Part shown: positions 1 to 8,477 of the stretch, piece after piece
How the letters are laid out: each line of letters starts with the position of its first letter
Position numbering within the stretch: the stretch's first letter is position 1
Notes under the pieces: generated by a model
Database searches by the model: none
Told to the model about the DNA's origin: nothing
What the model saw: the letters and a program-made list of their open reading frames with translations, nothing else
Made by a program: the position numbers and the translations under genes
From: JACMLD01 sp038229695
Lineage (GTDB): Bacteria > Bacteroidota > Bacteroidia > Chitinophagales > Chitinophagaceae
Assembly: GCA_038229695.1 (NCBI GenBank)
Contig: JBBROE010000004.1
Coordinates: forward strand, 1-64,000
Direction: 5' to 3'
DNA: 64,000 nt

Positions 1-195
1 CAATGACTATAGTAGGGATATAAAATTAACTGAATTCACCTCAGCCTTTTGTGTCTATTTAAAGAAATGATCGCATGTCTTTTCTTCATTAACGTACGAC
101 GCATTTTTTCGTCAAACAAATTAAGGGAATAACGGCTCATCAGGGTTACGGCTCATCCCGTTTCTTAAGCGCCTACCCCTTACATAAAAGGAAAA

Positions 196-860
196 TTATA
201 AAGAATTCGGTGGAGGAGAGTCCGGAATCCATTTGAAGGCGTTTTTCAGCCCATCAGGCCCTTTTTCCACCAAACACCTGGAATAGTTAACAGAACTTGA
301 CATTCCGCCTTATATCAGGCTGATAACGACCCTGGAGGTAGAGGCCTTCGGAATAAACCTTGATGGTGTTAATACCAGGAGCTTTCTGGCTACTTGATTT
401 CTAATGCCCAATTTCTGATATTTCCGGTTCTTCCATCTGGAAGCTTTTCAGCGGTGATCAGCACCGCTGCTTTTGTTCTAAGCTACGGCCACGATGCTTT
501 TTCATATATCCCCCTAATGACCTCTCGTCGATGTCTACATTACGGTTCAACTTATCACTACTGTTTTGCTTCATTACTACCTGAATCTTTCTTTTAAACA
601 ACCAGACTTTCTTCTGTTGTACGCCAACTTTCGCTCCCAATTCCGTTGTCGACATTGCCTTCTTTGCAGCCAGCTTGAAAAAAAAATGGAACACTTTTAG
701 AATTGGCATTTTCATTCCGTGAAACACCATAATAGCCGTTACGCCTTCGCCATCCACATTCCCGGTGGCTATGATAATATGTTCTTACCTTGTAACATTT
801 CAGATACCCACACCGCGAACACGCATACCATTGCCCCACTTCTTTTCTATCTAAAAGCAT
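196..860 (-). pseudogene. Decayed IS1595-family transposase
   Basis: Read on the minus strand, the first ~35 codons carry a zinc-ribbon remnant (CSRCG, then CGW). After a frameshift near 750 the next frame reads FHGMKMPILK, then STTELGAKVGVQQKKVWLFKRK and NVDIDERSLGGY, which are hallmark stretches of IS1595 transposases. A further frame change near 458 leads to KLPDGRTGNIR. Below that, down to about 196, only scattered fragments of the DDE domain can be followed across several stops. At least two frameshifts and several stops make this non-functional. It lies directly upstream of the metal-efflux genes. The family call rests on recalled motifs; the downstream limit is approximate and no terminal inverted repeats were found. 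Confidence 0.8.
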
Positions 861-898
861 TTTTCCTACATTCTTAGGAATAATAATAATAAAAGTCG

Positions 899-974
899 GT
901 TAACTATCGGATAACAAGTTAACATCTCTAAAGTCCAGTTAACTTAGCATTAACCTTCCCTTAAATTCATTAAC
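899..974. promoter_or_regulatory. Phased GTTAAC/ATTAAC cluster, possible operator
   Basis: GTTAAC occurs at 899-904, 918-923 and 938-943, and ATTAAC at 949-954 and 969-974. The start-to-start spacings are 19, 20, 11 and 20 bp, so most copies fall on roughly the same helix face. The cluster lies 134-209 bp upstream of the efflux adaptor start. Regulator binding is an inference; in AT-rich DNA such a cluster could also be chance. Confidence 0.3.
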
Positions 975-1107
975 AAGAATAGAAGGTAATATTGCGGCTT
1001 ATTAAAAGTTTTCCCTTTCGATATTTTTGATGCCAGTGCATTTGGTCTTCCTGGGACGATTACATTACAATATTTTTTACCGTTGAAAAACTTGGTGTAC
1101 AAAAGTT

Positions 1108-2217
1108 ATGATTAAAAAATGTTTGAATCGCTTTTTTCAGATATTGATTTTCATTTGTGTTGTTACATTTCATCTTGCTTGTTCCGCCAAAAATGAAAAG
1201 GAGGACCGTCAGGTCCGTGACGCTTATGTGTTACCTGATTCACTTGCTAAGACCTTGTTAATTGATACAGTTAAGGTTAAGACTCTAACCAATTCAATTA
1301 GATTTAATGGGATAGTGGATATTAATCCTGACCGGGTGGCCAACATTTTTCCTCTTGTCAGTGGAAATGTGCAGGATGTAAAAGTTATGCTGGGCGATTA
1401 TGTGAAAGCCGGTCAGATCCTTGGCCAGGTGAAAAGCGCTGAAATGGCACAGTATAATGCTGCTCTTTTGAATGCTGACGCGAACGTCAGGTTGACGGCG
1501 AAATTATTGCAACAGCAGAAAGACCTGTTTAAGAGCGGACTGGTTGCGCAGATTGATGTAGTCAACGCAGAAATAGCATCGCAGCAGGCAGAAGCAGCTC
1601 GTGTTGCGGCGCAGCAGGTGATGGCCGTAAACGGAGACAATAGACAGGGTGGGTATTTCATAAAAAGTCCAGTAAATGGATTCGTAGTTCAAAAAAACAT
1701 TACCAATGGAATGTCCATCCGTACAGATAATAACAATGCGTTATTCACTATTTCTGACTTGAAAGAGGTTTGGGTCCAGGCGAATATTTACGAAGCCAAT
1801 ATTAGTAAAGTTCATCAGGGTGATGCTGCTGACGTTACGACAATCTCATACCCTAATAAAGTATTCCACGGTAAGGTGGATAAGTTAATGAACGTGCTTG
1901 ATCCCACCAGTAAAGTGCTTAAGATGAGGATTGTATTGAATAATCCGGATTACCTCCTGAAGCCGCAGATGTTTGCAACCATTACTATTAATAATCAGCA
2001 AAATGAAAGGGCTATGGCAATATCTGCTAGCTCAATCGTTTTTGATCATAGCCAGTATTTCGCTTTGCTCTATAAAAGTAGAAATGATGTGCAAATCCGG
2101 CCGGTTGATATTATCAGTATCAATGGCAATACGGCATTTATTAAAAATGGTCTTCAACCTGGTGACTTTTTAATCAGTTCTCAGGCATTGCAAATCTATA
2201 CTGCCCTAAATAATTAA
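1108..2217 (+). CDS. RND efflux periplasmic adaptor lipoprotein (CusB/CzcB type)
   Basis: Membrane-fusion subunit expected to link an inner-membrane RND pump to an outer-membrane channel in tripartite heavy-metal or cation export. The 369-residue product has a lipoprotein signal with the cysteine at about residue 25 (FHLAC|S). A biotinyl-lipoyl-like segment (VSGNVQDVKV...GDYVKAGQILGQV) is followed by an alpha-helical hairpin around residues 110-165 and a second lipoyl half (FIKSPVNGFVVQ), then beta-barrel sequence ending in a short membrane-proximal domain. It is 17 bp ahead of the pump gene, so the two are probably co-transcribed. No outer-membrane TolC/CusC-type gene is adjacent, although Bacteroidota operons often include one. 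The start is the first ATG after an untranslated AT-rich stretch. Metal specificity cannot be read from the sequence. Confidence 0.9.
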   Translation: MIKKCLNRFFQILIFICVVTFHLACSAKNEKEDRQVRDAYVLPDSLAKTLLIDTVKVKTLTNSIRFNGIVDINPDRVANIFPLVSGNVQDVKVMLGDYVKAGQILGQVKSAEMAQYNAALLNADANVRLTAKLLQQQKDLFKSGLVAQIDVVNAEIASQQAEAARVAAQQVMAVNGDNRQGGYFIKSPVNGFVVQKNITNGMSIRTDNNNALFTISDLKEVWVQANIYEANISKVHQGDAADVTTISYPNKVFHGKVDKLMNVLDPTSKVLKMRIVLNNPDYLLKPQMFATITINNQQNERAMAISASSIVFDHSQYFALLYKSRNDVQIRPVDIISINGNTAFIKNGLQPGDFLISSQALQIYTALNN

Positions 2218-2234
2218 AATTGGGTCCATAGTAT

Positions 2235-5200
2235 ATGAATAAATTTCTTAGAGGTATTATAGGGTTTTCCTTAAAAAACAGATACTTCATTATATTTTGT
2301 GCAGTCCTATTGGTCATCGCTGGGGTGATTACCTTTAAAAATATGCCTATAGAGGCATTTCCCGATGTTACTAACACGGAAATTAGTGTCATTACGCAAT
2401 GGCCGGGAAGGAGTGCTGAAGAAATTGAAAAGTTTATCACTATTCCCATTGAACTGGCACTCGCTCCGGTGCAAAACAAAACAAGCCTCAGATCAACTAA
2501 TATTTTCGGTCTAAGTTTTATAAAGCTAATCTTTAACGATGGTGTTCGAGATCCAGAAGCCCGCCAGCAGGTGATGAACTTGCTAGGTAATGCTTCACTG
2601 CCTACTGGCATTCAGCCTTCTGTTCAACCACCAACGGGTCCAACCGGTGAAATATTCAGGTATACTTTAAGGAGCAGTATTCGAGACGTGAGGGAGCTTA
2701 AAACCATGCAGGATTGGGTTATTGACCGTCAATTGAGGTCAGTACCCGGAATAGGAGATATCACTTCATTTGGGGGTCAAACCAAAACTTTTGAAATCCA
2801 GGTAGATCCCGGAAAACTCGCTACCCTTAATATTACTGCCCTGGATGTACTTACTGCCGTTCAAAAAACCAATATAAATATCGGCGGGGATATGATCATT
2901 GAGAATGATCAGGCATTTGTGGTGCGTGGTATTGGTCTTTTAAATGATATCAATGAAATCAAAACCATTGTAGTCACGAACAATAATGGTGTTCCAGTAC
3001 TCGTGAAAGATGTGGCCGAAGTTTCTATTTCCAATTTGCCCAGGCTGGGTTGGGTAGCCAGGGCAGACGGATTACCTGATACAACAGGTAAAAGGGCTAT
3101 TTCCGATGAAGCTGATGTAGTAGAGGCCATTATTGTAATGCGCAAGGGCGCAAATCCTTCTGAAGTCCTGGCAGCAATCAAGGAAAAAGTAAAAAAACTA
3201 AACCAGTATATTCTCCCTCGAGACACAAAAATTGTACCTTATTATGATCGTTCGGAGCTGATTGAATTCGCTACACACACGGTCATGCACAATCTTATTG
3301 AAGGTATCCTTTTGGTTACCATTCTGGTCTCTCTTTTTATGTTTAACTGGCGCACGACGCTTATTGTTTCGCTAATCATCCCTATGTCTCTGCTATTTGC
3401 CTTCATCTGTTTGCACTTGATGGGAATGTCTGCCAACTTGCTTTCCCTCGGAGCTGTGGACTTTGGGATTATCATTGATGGGGCCGTAGTGATGGTAGAG
3501 GGCATGTTTGTTATTCTCGATCATAAGGCCATTGAAGTTGGGATGCCCAAATTTAATCGCCTTGCTAAATGGGGTCTCATTAAAAAGCAGGGTGCGCAAT
3601 TGGGTAAGGCGGTTTTCTTTGCCAAATTAATTATCATAACAGGTTTATTACCAGTATTCGCGTTTCAAAAAGTGGAAGGTAAAATGTTTTCTCCCTTGGC
3701 ATACACCCTAGGATTTGCTTTACTTGGCGCACTAATCAATACCCTGACCCTTGTACCTGTACTAATTAGTATGCTTTTAAAGAAGAATGTACAAGAAAAG
3801 AAAAACCCGTTTGTTCACCATCTCACAGGATTTATGTTGAAGGGTTTTGTTGGCGCCTACAAACGAAAAGAATTGATGGTAGGATTGTCTCTTGTAATAA
3901 TGGTTGTCGGCCTTTTTGCTTTCAAATTCCTGGGAAGCGAATTCCTTCCTGAACTTGACGAAGGGTCGATCTGGCTGAGGATTCAGACGCCTTATAGTAT
4001 TTCTCTTGAAAAATCGAAGGAAATTGCTGCACAGGCTAGGAAAATAATCATTGGGTTTCCCCAAGTTAAATTTGCCGTTTCTCAAACCGGCAGACCCGAT
4101 GACGGTACGGATGTAGCGGGATTTTACAACAATGAGTTTTCTGTGATGCTATACCCACAGGATTCCTGGAATCCGCAGATTTCCAAGGACGACCTTATTG
4201 CACAAATGAATCTAAAACTCGCGGCGTTGCCTGGAGTTGCTTTGAATTTTTCCCAACCCATTATGGATAATGTAGAGGAGGCCGTAAGCGGAGTAAAGGG
4301 TTCAATCGTGGTTAAGGTATATGGAGATTCGCTGAATTATATGGAAAATAAAGTTGGAGAGGTATATAAAATCCTTAAAAATGTAAGAGGAATAGCCGAT
4401 CTAGGGATTATTTACAACGAGGGCCAGCCGGAACTGGATGTGAACCTTGACCAGCAGAAAATGGCATTGTATGGAGTATCAACGGCTGATGCTAATGCGG
4501 TAGTCGCTCTAGCTATCGGAGGCGTAGCGGCCAGCACCTTGTATGAAGGTATTAAATTGTTTGATATACGTATCAGGCTTCCGGAAGCTTTCCGCAAAAC
4601 GCCGGAAGATATTGGCAACTTGCTAGTTCCTACTCAAAGCGGAAGCAAAGTACCCATTAAGGAAATAGCCAATATTACACAAAAGACCGGCCCCTGCCTC
4701 ATCTTTCGCGATGACAATGAAAGGTATTCCACATTGAAATTTTCAATTCGTGACAGGGATATGGGTAGCACTATCAAAGAGGCTCAGGAAAAGGTTAATG
4801 CCAGTGTGCAGGTTAAGCGTGGCTATCATATTGAATGGCAGGGCGATTTTGAAAACCAGCAACGAGCCCAAAGCAGACTGGCACAGGTTGTTCCCGTAAG
4901 CTTAATTTGCATTTTTTTATTGCTGTTTACGATGTTTGGTAATTTTAAGGATGCGGCGTTGGTGTTTCTTAATGTTCCTTTTGCCATTGTTGGAGGAATT
5001 GCAGCATTGCTATGTACAGGGACCAATTTCAGTATTTCTGCGGGCATTGGGTTCATTGCACTTTTTGGTATTTGTATACAGGACGGCGTGTTGCTAATTA
5101 CTGTCTTCAAACAAAATCTTGAAAGGATAAAAGGACAATCAGCGTCGTTGTACACTTCTATCCGATTAGGCGTCGGTTCTAGGATAAGACCAGTGATGAT

Positions 5201-5408
5201 GACGGCTTTGATGGCAGCAATAGGACTGCTTCCTGCCGCTCTTTCCCATGGTATTGGGTCTGAAAGTTCGCGGCCGTTGGCTCGCGTCGTTATTGGCGGG
5301 ATATTATGCGCGATGGTATTTTCACTTTGGATATTTCCTCTCATCTTTGGATGGGCATATCGGAATTTTGATACCCTTCATCAGGGTGATAGTACTAAAA
5401 ATGTTTAA
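2235..5408 (+). CDS. Heavy-metal RND efflux pump (CzcA/CusA family)
   Basis: Proton-driven inner-membrane pump of 1057 residues, a full-length HME-RND size. The N terminus has the classic first transmembrane helix followed by NMPIEAFPDVTNTEISV. The proton-relay segment in TM4 keeps all three acidic residues, D409, D415 and E422 (SLGAVDFGIIIDGAVVMVE region), with the spacing of the CzcA D402/D408/E415 triad. The periplasmic motif GRPDDGTD and the second hydrophobic half are present. It follows the adaptor gene by 17 bp and precedes a DUF2279 gene by 15 bp. Base composition is visibly AT-richer than in most of the window, consistent with acquisition along with the surrounding IS remnants. Whether it exports Cu/Ag or Co/Zn/Cd is not decidable here. 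Confidence 0.94.
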   Translation: MNKFLRGIIGFSLKNRYFIIFCAVLLVIAGVITFKNMPIEAFPDVTNTEISVITQWPGRSAEEIEKFITIPIELALAPVQNKTSLRSTNIFGLSFIKLIFNDGVRDPEARQQVMNLLGNASLPTGIQPSVQPPTGPTGEIFRYTLRSSIRDVRELKTMQDWVIDRQLRSVPGIGDITSFGGQTKTFEIQVDPGKLATLNITALDVLTAVQKTNINIGGDMIIENDQAFVVRGIGLLNDINEIKTIVVTNNNGVPVLVKDVAEVSISNLPRLGWVARADGLPDTTGKRAISDEADVVEAIIVMRKGANPSEVLAAIKEKVKKLNQYILPRDTKIVPYYDRSELIEFATHTVMHNLIEGILLVTILVSLFMFNWRTTLIVSLIIPMSLLFAFICLHLMGMSANLLSLGAVDFGIIIDGAVVMVEGMFVILDHKAIEVGMPKFNRLAKWGLIKKQGAQLGKAVFFAKLIIITGLLPVFAFQKVEGKMFSPLAYTLGFALLGALINTLTLVPVLISMLLKKNVQEKKNPFVHHLTGFMLKGFVGAYKRKELMVGLSLVIMVVGLFAFKFLGSEFLPELDEGSIWLRIQTPYSISLEKSKEIAAQARKIIIGFPQVKFAVSQTGRPDDGTDVAGFYNNEFSVMLYPQDSWNPQISKDDLIAQMNLKLAALPGVALNFSQPIMDNVEEAVSGVKGSIVVKVYGDSLNYMENKVGEVYKILKNVRGIADLGIIYNEGQPELDVNLDQQKMALYGVSTADANAVVALAIGGVAASTLYEGIKLFDIRIRLPEAFRKTPEDIGNLLVPTQSGSKVPIKEIANITQKTGPCLIFRDDNERYSTLKFSIRDRDMGSTIKEAQEKVNASVQVKRGYHIEWQGDFENQQRAQSRLAQVVPVSLICIFLLLFTMFGNFKDAALVFLNVPFAIVGGIAALLCTGTNFSISAGIGFIALFGICIQDGVLLITVFKQNLERIKGQSASLYTSIRLGVGSRIRPVMMTALMAAIGLLPAALSHGIGSESSRPLARVVIGGILCAMVFSLWIFPLIFGWAYRNFDTLHQGDSTKNV

Positions 5409-5423
5409 CCTCCAATAACTTAT

Positions 5424-6392
5424 ATGAACACCCTTCTGCGATTTCTTGGACTATTCTGTGTTCTGCTTTTGGTTAACCTGCTCTTGGAAGGTCAGGTGAC
5501 TACTGAATCACATCTTAAGGATTCAATTACTACTTTTCCACCATCTCAAGTCACCCATAGACGAATAAAATATGTCCTTGCATCAAACCTGGCTGCATAC
5601 GGCGGTACCATGGTCGCGCTTTACGACACGTGGTATAAGCATTATCCGCAAAGTCATTTTCACTTTTTTAATGACAATGCTGAATGGTTACAAGTTGATA
5701 AAATCGGACATGCCTGGAGTGCCTATAATGAAGGAAGGGCAAGTATAGCCCTTTGGAAATGGGCTGGACTCTCACCGAACAAATCTGTTTGGATTGGTGG
5801 GTTAAGTGGGCTTGCTTATCAGTCAATTATCGAAGTGTTGGATGGGTTTTCCGCTGAGTGGGGGTTTAGTTGGGGGGATTATCTAGGCAACGCAGCAGGA
5901 ACCGCCTTATTAATTTCCCAGGAGTTAGGTTGGCATCAACAAAGGATCCAGTTTAAATTTTCTGCTCACCGGAATTCCTATGGCAATCCTTTGCTGAATG
6001 CCCGTGCTGATGATATCTATGGAAAAAACCTCCCCGAACGACTATTGAAGGATTATAATGCGCAGACCTATTGGTTAAGTGTGAATTTAAAATCCTTTTT
6101 CAAAACAACCGGCCTTCCTCCCTGGCTGAACGTAGCGGTTGGTTATGGCGCGGAGGGAATGATGGGGGCCTTAAATAATATTTGGATGACTAAAGCGGGT
6201 ATAACGGTGGACCGTACCGATATCATCAGGTACCGTCAATTTTACCTCGCCCCGGATATTGATCTCACTAAGATAAAAACAAAAAGAAAATGGCTAAAAT
6301 CAGCATTCTTCCTAATGAATAGTCTAAAATTACCCACGCCTTCTCTTGAATTTAATAAGAAAGGGCTTGCTTGGAATTGGGTACATTTTTGA
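5424..6392 (+). CDS. DUF2279 family exported protein
   Basis: A 322-residue protein with an N-terminal signal sequence (about residues 1-23, hydrophobic LLRFLGLFCVLLLVNLLL). The central part, KIGHAWSAYNEGRASIALWKWAG and VLDGFSAEWGFSWGDYLGNAAG, matches the DUF2279 (YfiM-like predicted periplasmic lipoprotein) pattern with conserved H, D and G positions. The C-terminal half (YWLSVNLKSFF... VGYGAEGMMG) resembles the barrel-like tail seen in the longer Bacteroidota members. Function is unknown. It starts 15 bp after the pump and shares its strand and AT-rich composition, so it is probably the third gene of the efflux operon, in the place where an outer-membrane partner might be expected. It is not homologous to TolC by eye. 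Confidence 0.75.
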   Translation: MNTLLRFLGLFCVLLLVNLLLEGQVTTESHLKDSITTFPPSQVTHRRIKYVLASNLAAYGGTMVALYDTWYKHYPQSHFHFFNDNAEWLQVDKIGHAWSAYNEGRASIALWKWAGLSPNKSVWIGGLSGLAYQSIIEVLDGFSAEWGFSWGDYLGNAAGTALLISQELGWHQQRIQFKFSAHRNSYGNPLLNARADDIYGKNLPERLLKDYNAQTYWLSVNLKSFFKTTGLPPWLNVAVGYGAEGMMGALNNIWMTKAGITVDRTDIIRYRQFYLAPDIDLTKIKTKRKWLKSAFFLMNSLKLPTPSLEFNKKGLAWNWVHF

Positions 6393-6441
6393 CGGTTCGG
6401 TTAACGTATCACTTCCTCTAGGTATGCCTTGCCGAAGTAAA

Positions 6442-6631
6442 TTATTTTTTGAACCGGTGTGGTAGCAGTTCTTGGATTTTGTTGAACTGATGCTCAGCTA
6501 TCCGCTCTAGAATATTTTCAGCCATATGTTTTGGTTCAACGTCAAGCATTTTGCAGGAGCCAAGCAAGCGGGACAGATTTTTTCAATTCTTGTCATTTAC
6601 CACTTCAACGAACCCGAGGGCATTTTCAATT
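6442..6631 (-). pseudogene. IS66-family transposase C-terminal remnant
   Basis: On the minus strand one frame reads IENALGFVEV, then VNDKN, stop, KNLSRLLGSCKMLDVEP, and ends ERIAEHQFNKIQELLPHRFKK followed by a stop at 6442-6444. The LLGSCK...VEP and LLPHR ending are typical of the C terminus of IS66 transposases. In-frame TGA codons interrupt it and nothing recognisable lies upstream, so only a fossil end of the gene remains. The rest of 6393-6967 holds no supported gene. Confidence 0.65.
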
Positions 6632-6967
6632 CAGCTTTTTACTCTTTTTGAATTAATCGGGAGAGTATTGAGCCTTATCTTACCTTCTTAGAATTAACAC
6701 TATTTCATGATGTCTAAATGACTTATCCGCCAACTGCTTTAAAATTTATTTCAACGTATTTATTTAACAGATTTTTAAAATATTGAGGTTCACTAAGGCT
6801 TTTGTTTAATGGTCAAATACACCCACTTCTGGCGGCATATGGGACCTTTGTAAAGGGTCTTTAGGGTTAATTCCTAAGTCATTGTTAACATATTGTTATT
6901 AATATTTTGTAATCAAAAAAAGGTTTCTCGGAATTATTACCTTGAACGTTCATCAAACGTTTGCAAT

Positions 6968-7165
6968 ATGAAACATAATCATCACGAAGAAGCTGCAAAA
7001 CATCATGAAGAAGCAGCAAAGCACCACAAGAACGCGCACAGGCATAATCAACAAGGAGAGCATGAAAAAGCAGCTCATGAGGCTCATGCAGCTCATGGCC
7101 ATACAACTCATGCTAATCAACATGCTGAAGAAGCAGCAAAAAAACATTCAGAAAGACATCCCTAA
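6968..7165 (+). CDS. Small histidine/alanine-rich protein
   Basis: A 65-residue, very hydrophilic protein made of HHEEAAKHH-like units (residues 3-22), then HNQQGEHEKAAHEAHAAHGH and a final HAEEAAKKHSERH. It has no signal peptide and no membrane segment. Small proteins of this composition recur in Bacteroidota and Proteobacteria without a known role; metal binding or stress protection is only a guess from the His content. The start is the ATG at 6968, because the family begins directly with the His-rich repeat; an upstream in-frame start would add unrelated residues. A strong terminator follows 14 bp after the stop, so it is probably monocistronic. A frameshifted relative lies at 18313-18533. 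Confidence 0.75.
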   Translation: MKHNHHEEAAKHHEEAAKHHKNAHRHNQQGEHEKAAHEAHAAHGHTTHANQHAEEAAKKHSERHP

Positions 7166-7179
7166 ATTTTTAAAACCCT

Positions 7180-7207
7180 GGCCGGTCTTGTTGACCGGCC
7201 TTTTTTT
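7180..7207 (+). terminator. Intrinsic terminator of the His-rich gene
   Basis: Perfect 8-bp stem GGCCGGTC/GACCGGCC with a 5-nt TTGTT loop, followed immediately by seven T. It begins 15 bases downstream of the His-rich gene stop. Confidence 0.9.
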
Positions 7208-7311
7208 AGCAACTGAAAAAACGGAAGTCCTGCAAGCATCCAAAAAATTATACGGTAGTGTTTAGTTCTTTGTGTAAATATTGAAGTAACTGTATTAGGG
7301 AGATAACCCCT

Positions 7312-7362
7312 AGGGCAGGTGAGGCGTAGCGTAGCGGAGCCGAACGAAGCGGAACCTGCCCT
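7312..7362. repeat. Long imperfect hairpin next to IS256 fragment
   Basis: Arms AGGGCAGGT (7312-7320) and ACCTGCCCT (7354-7362) form a perfect 9-bp stem closing a 33-nt GC-rich loop rich in GTAGCG/GAAGCG units. It sits about 50 bp before the IS256 transposase fragment and is probably part of that element's left end or a separate palindromic repeat. Confidence 0.5.
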
Positions 7363-7410
7363 GGGTCGCGGCCAAAAATAGGCGTCTTTTTTTATTAACT
7401 TTAATACAGT

Positions 7411-7570
7411 TTGATGGACCATCAACAATCAAAATTCCCGAAGGATGTTTTTAAGCAATTTAAAAGTAAAGAAGACTTCCAGTCATTTTTTACGGACCTC
7501 TACAAGCATGGCGTAGAAGAAATGCTCAAAGGCGAGCTGGACGAGCACCTCGGCTATGAAAAAATAATTA
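7411..7570 (+). pseudogene. IS256-family transposase N-terminal fragment
   Basis: About 53 codons starting at an ATG read FPKDVFKQFKSKEDFQSFF and end GELDEHLGYEK, the conserved N terminus of IS256 (mutator-type) transposases. Homology then stops abruptly: the next residues (IITVHSYRK...) are unrelated and the frame closes at 7614. The catalytic DDE domain is wholly missing, so this is a truncated relic. The preceding bases (about 7250-7410) probably include the left end of the element. Confidence 0.8.
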
Positions 7571-7628
7571 CCGTTCATAGTTATAGAAAGTACATCTTTT
7601 TTTTAATAGTCTAATGCTATCCCAATAA

Positions 7629-7916
7629 TTATTTTACGGACTTTGAAGAAGTAATGAGGTTAAAGGAAACAGAATGATGCTCTTTTGTAATCTTCCGTTC
7701 TTCTGCAATATAAATAATTGCACTCCTGATAAAACAAGTAAACAGCCTAATTTTTGTTTCATCAACTGATCCAATATTTGTTACCGCATTGATAAAAGAA
7801 AGCTGGAAAATTTTATCTGCCTTTACTTTATTTGGAACTTGGGATAACACGTATCCGTAAAGCAGAGAAGAATACTTATTATATAGCTCTTCGGCATCAT
7901 CAATAGTGTACGGCAT
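7629..7916 (-). CDS. Stand-alone sigma-70 region 2-like stub
   Basis: A 95-residue protein. Residues 9-72 (LYNKYSSLLYGYVLSQVPN...KIFQLSFINAVTNIGS...RLFTCFIRSAI) resemble region 2 of ECF sigma factors of Bacteroidota, where the segment normally reads as the core-binding and -10 recognition helices. Region 4, needed for -35 contact, is absent and the protein ends with an unrelated 20-residue tail. It could be a decayed ECF sigma gene or a small domain protein. It is surrounded by IS remnants and has no evident partner or anti-sigma gene. Confidence 0.45.
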   Translation of the reverse strand: MPYTIDDAEELYNKYSSLLYGYVLSQVPNKVKADKIFQLSFINAVTNIGSVDETKIRLFTCFIRSAIIYIAEERKITKEHHSVSFNLITSSKSVK

Positions 7917-8201
7917 TTAGAAAAAGTAGGGGTGTATAAATGTACAATAATTTTAAATAGGGTAAAAGGGTTCAATAATTTTATTTGCTCTGTTTAGTCA
8001 AAAGGTGTCAAAATCCCAGTAAATGTTAACGAGGATTATAAAGACTATAATTCTACCGCTGTCCCAAATAGTATATAGTTGCGATTTTTAACCACAGCAT
8101 TGCCCAATTTGCATTATTTGTACCCCTATTGTACCTTAAGAATTTATAAGTACTTAATTATCATTTAAATACATTATATATAATGTTCCATTCCTGGGCA
8201 C

Positions 8202-8236
8202 AAAGCCTTTCAACGAAGTTGAAGGGCTTTTTATTT
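8202..8236 (+). terminator. Terminator-like hairpin before repeat copy 1
   Basis: Arms AAAGCCTTTCAAC (8202-8214) and GTTGAAGGGCTTT (8218-8230) pair over 13 positions with one G-T wobble around a 3-nt GAA loop, followed by TTATTTT. No plus-strand gene ends just upstream, so it may belong to lost sequence or to the adjacent repeat. Confidence 0.6.
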
Positions 8237-8240
8237 TGGC

Positions 8241-8322
8241 AGCGACGCGAGCTTGCTCGCAGGAGCAGACAAAGTAAAAAGCCAAACGGCGCGACAGCGG
8301 CGTTAAAGGCCTTGGGTATGCC
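8241..8322. repeat. 82-bp direct repeat, copy 1
   Basis: Starts AGCGACGCGAGCTTGCTCGC, contains GGAGCAGAC and AAAGCCAAACGG, and ends TTGGGTATGCC. It is nearly identical to 8381-8462, with about six mismatches. Its left part contains a perfect GCGAGC-TT-GCTCGC hairpin. The word CCATTCCTG occurs upstream of both copies (8188 and 8356), so the duplicated module may be larger. Confidence 0.85.
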
Positions 8323-8380
8323 AACCTCGGGAATATATGGATCATGTTAATAATCCATTCCTGATTACTGGTTTTTGGGT

Positions 8381-8462
8381 AGCGACGCGAGCTTGCCCGC
8401 AGGAGCAGACAGAGTAAAAAGCCAAACGGTGCGACAGCGGCGTTAAAGGGGTTGGGTATGCC
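8381..8462. repeat. 82-bp direct repeat, copy 2
   Basis: Second copy, start-to-start distance 140 bp. It differs from copy 1 at about six positions; one change (GCTCGC to GCCCGC) weakens the internal hairpin. The two copies give a false repeated reading frame on the minus strand. Confidence 0.85.
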
Positions 8463-8477
8463 CCCGGGATAAGGCAA

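Noticed and set aside
8154..8477. A 107-codon minus-strand frame with two similar internal stretches
   Set aside because: Its two similar parts are just the translated 82-bp DNA repeat; no domain, no neighbour logic and a stem-loop inside.
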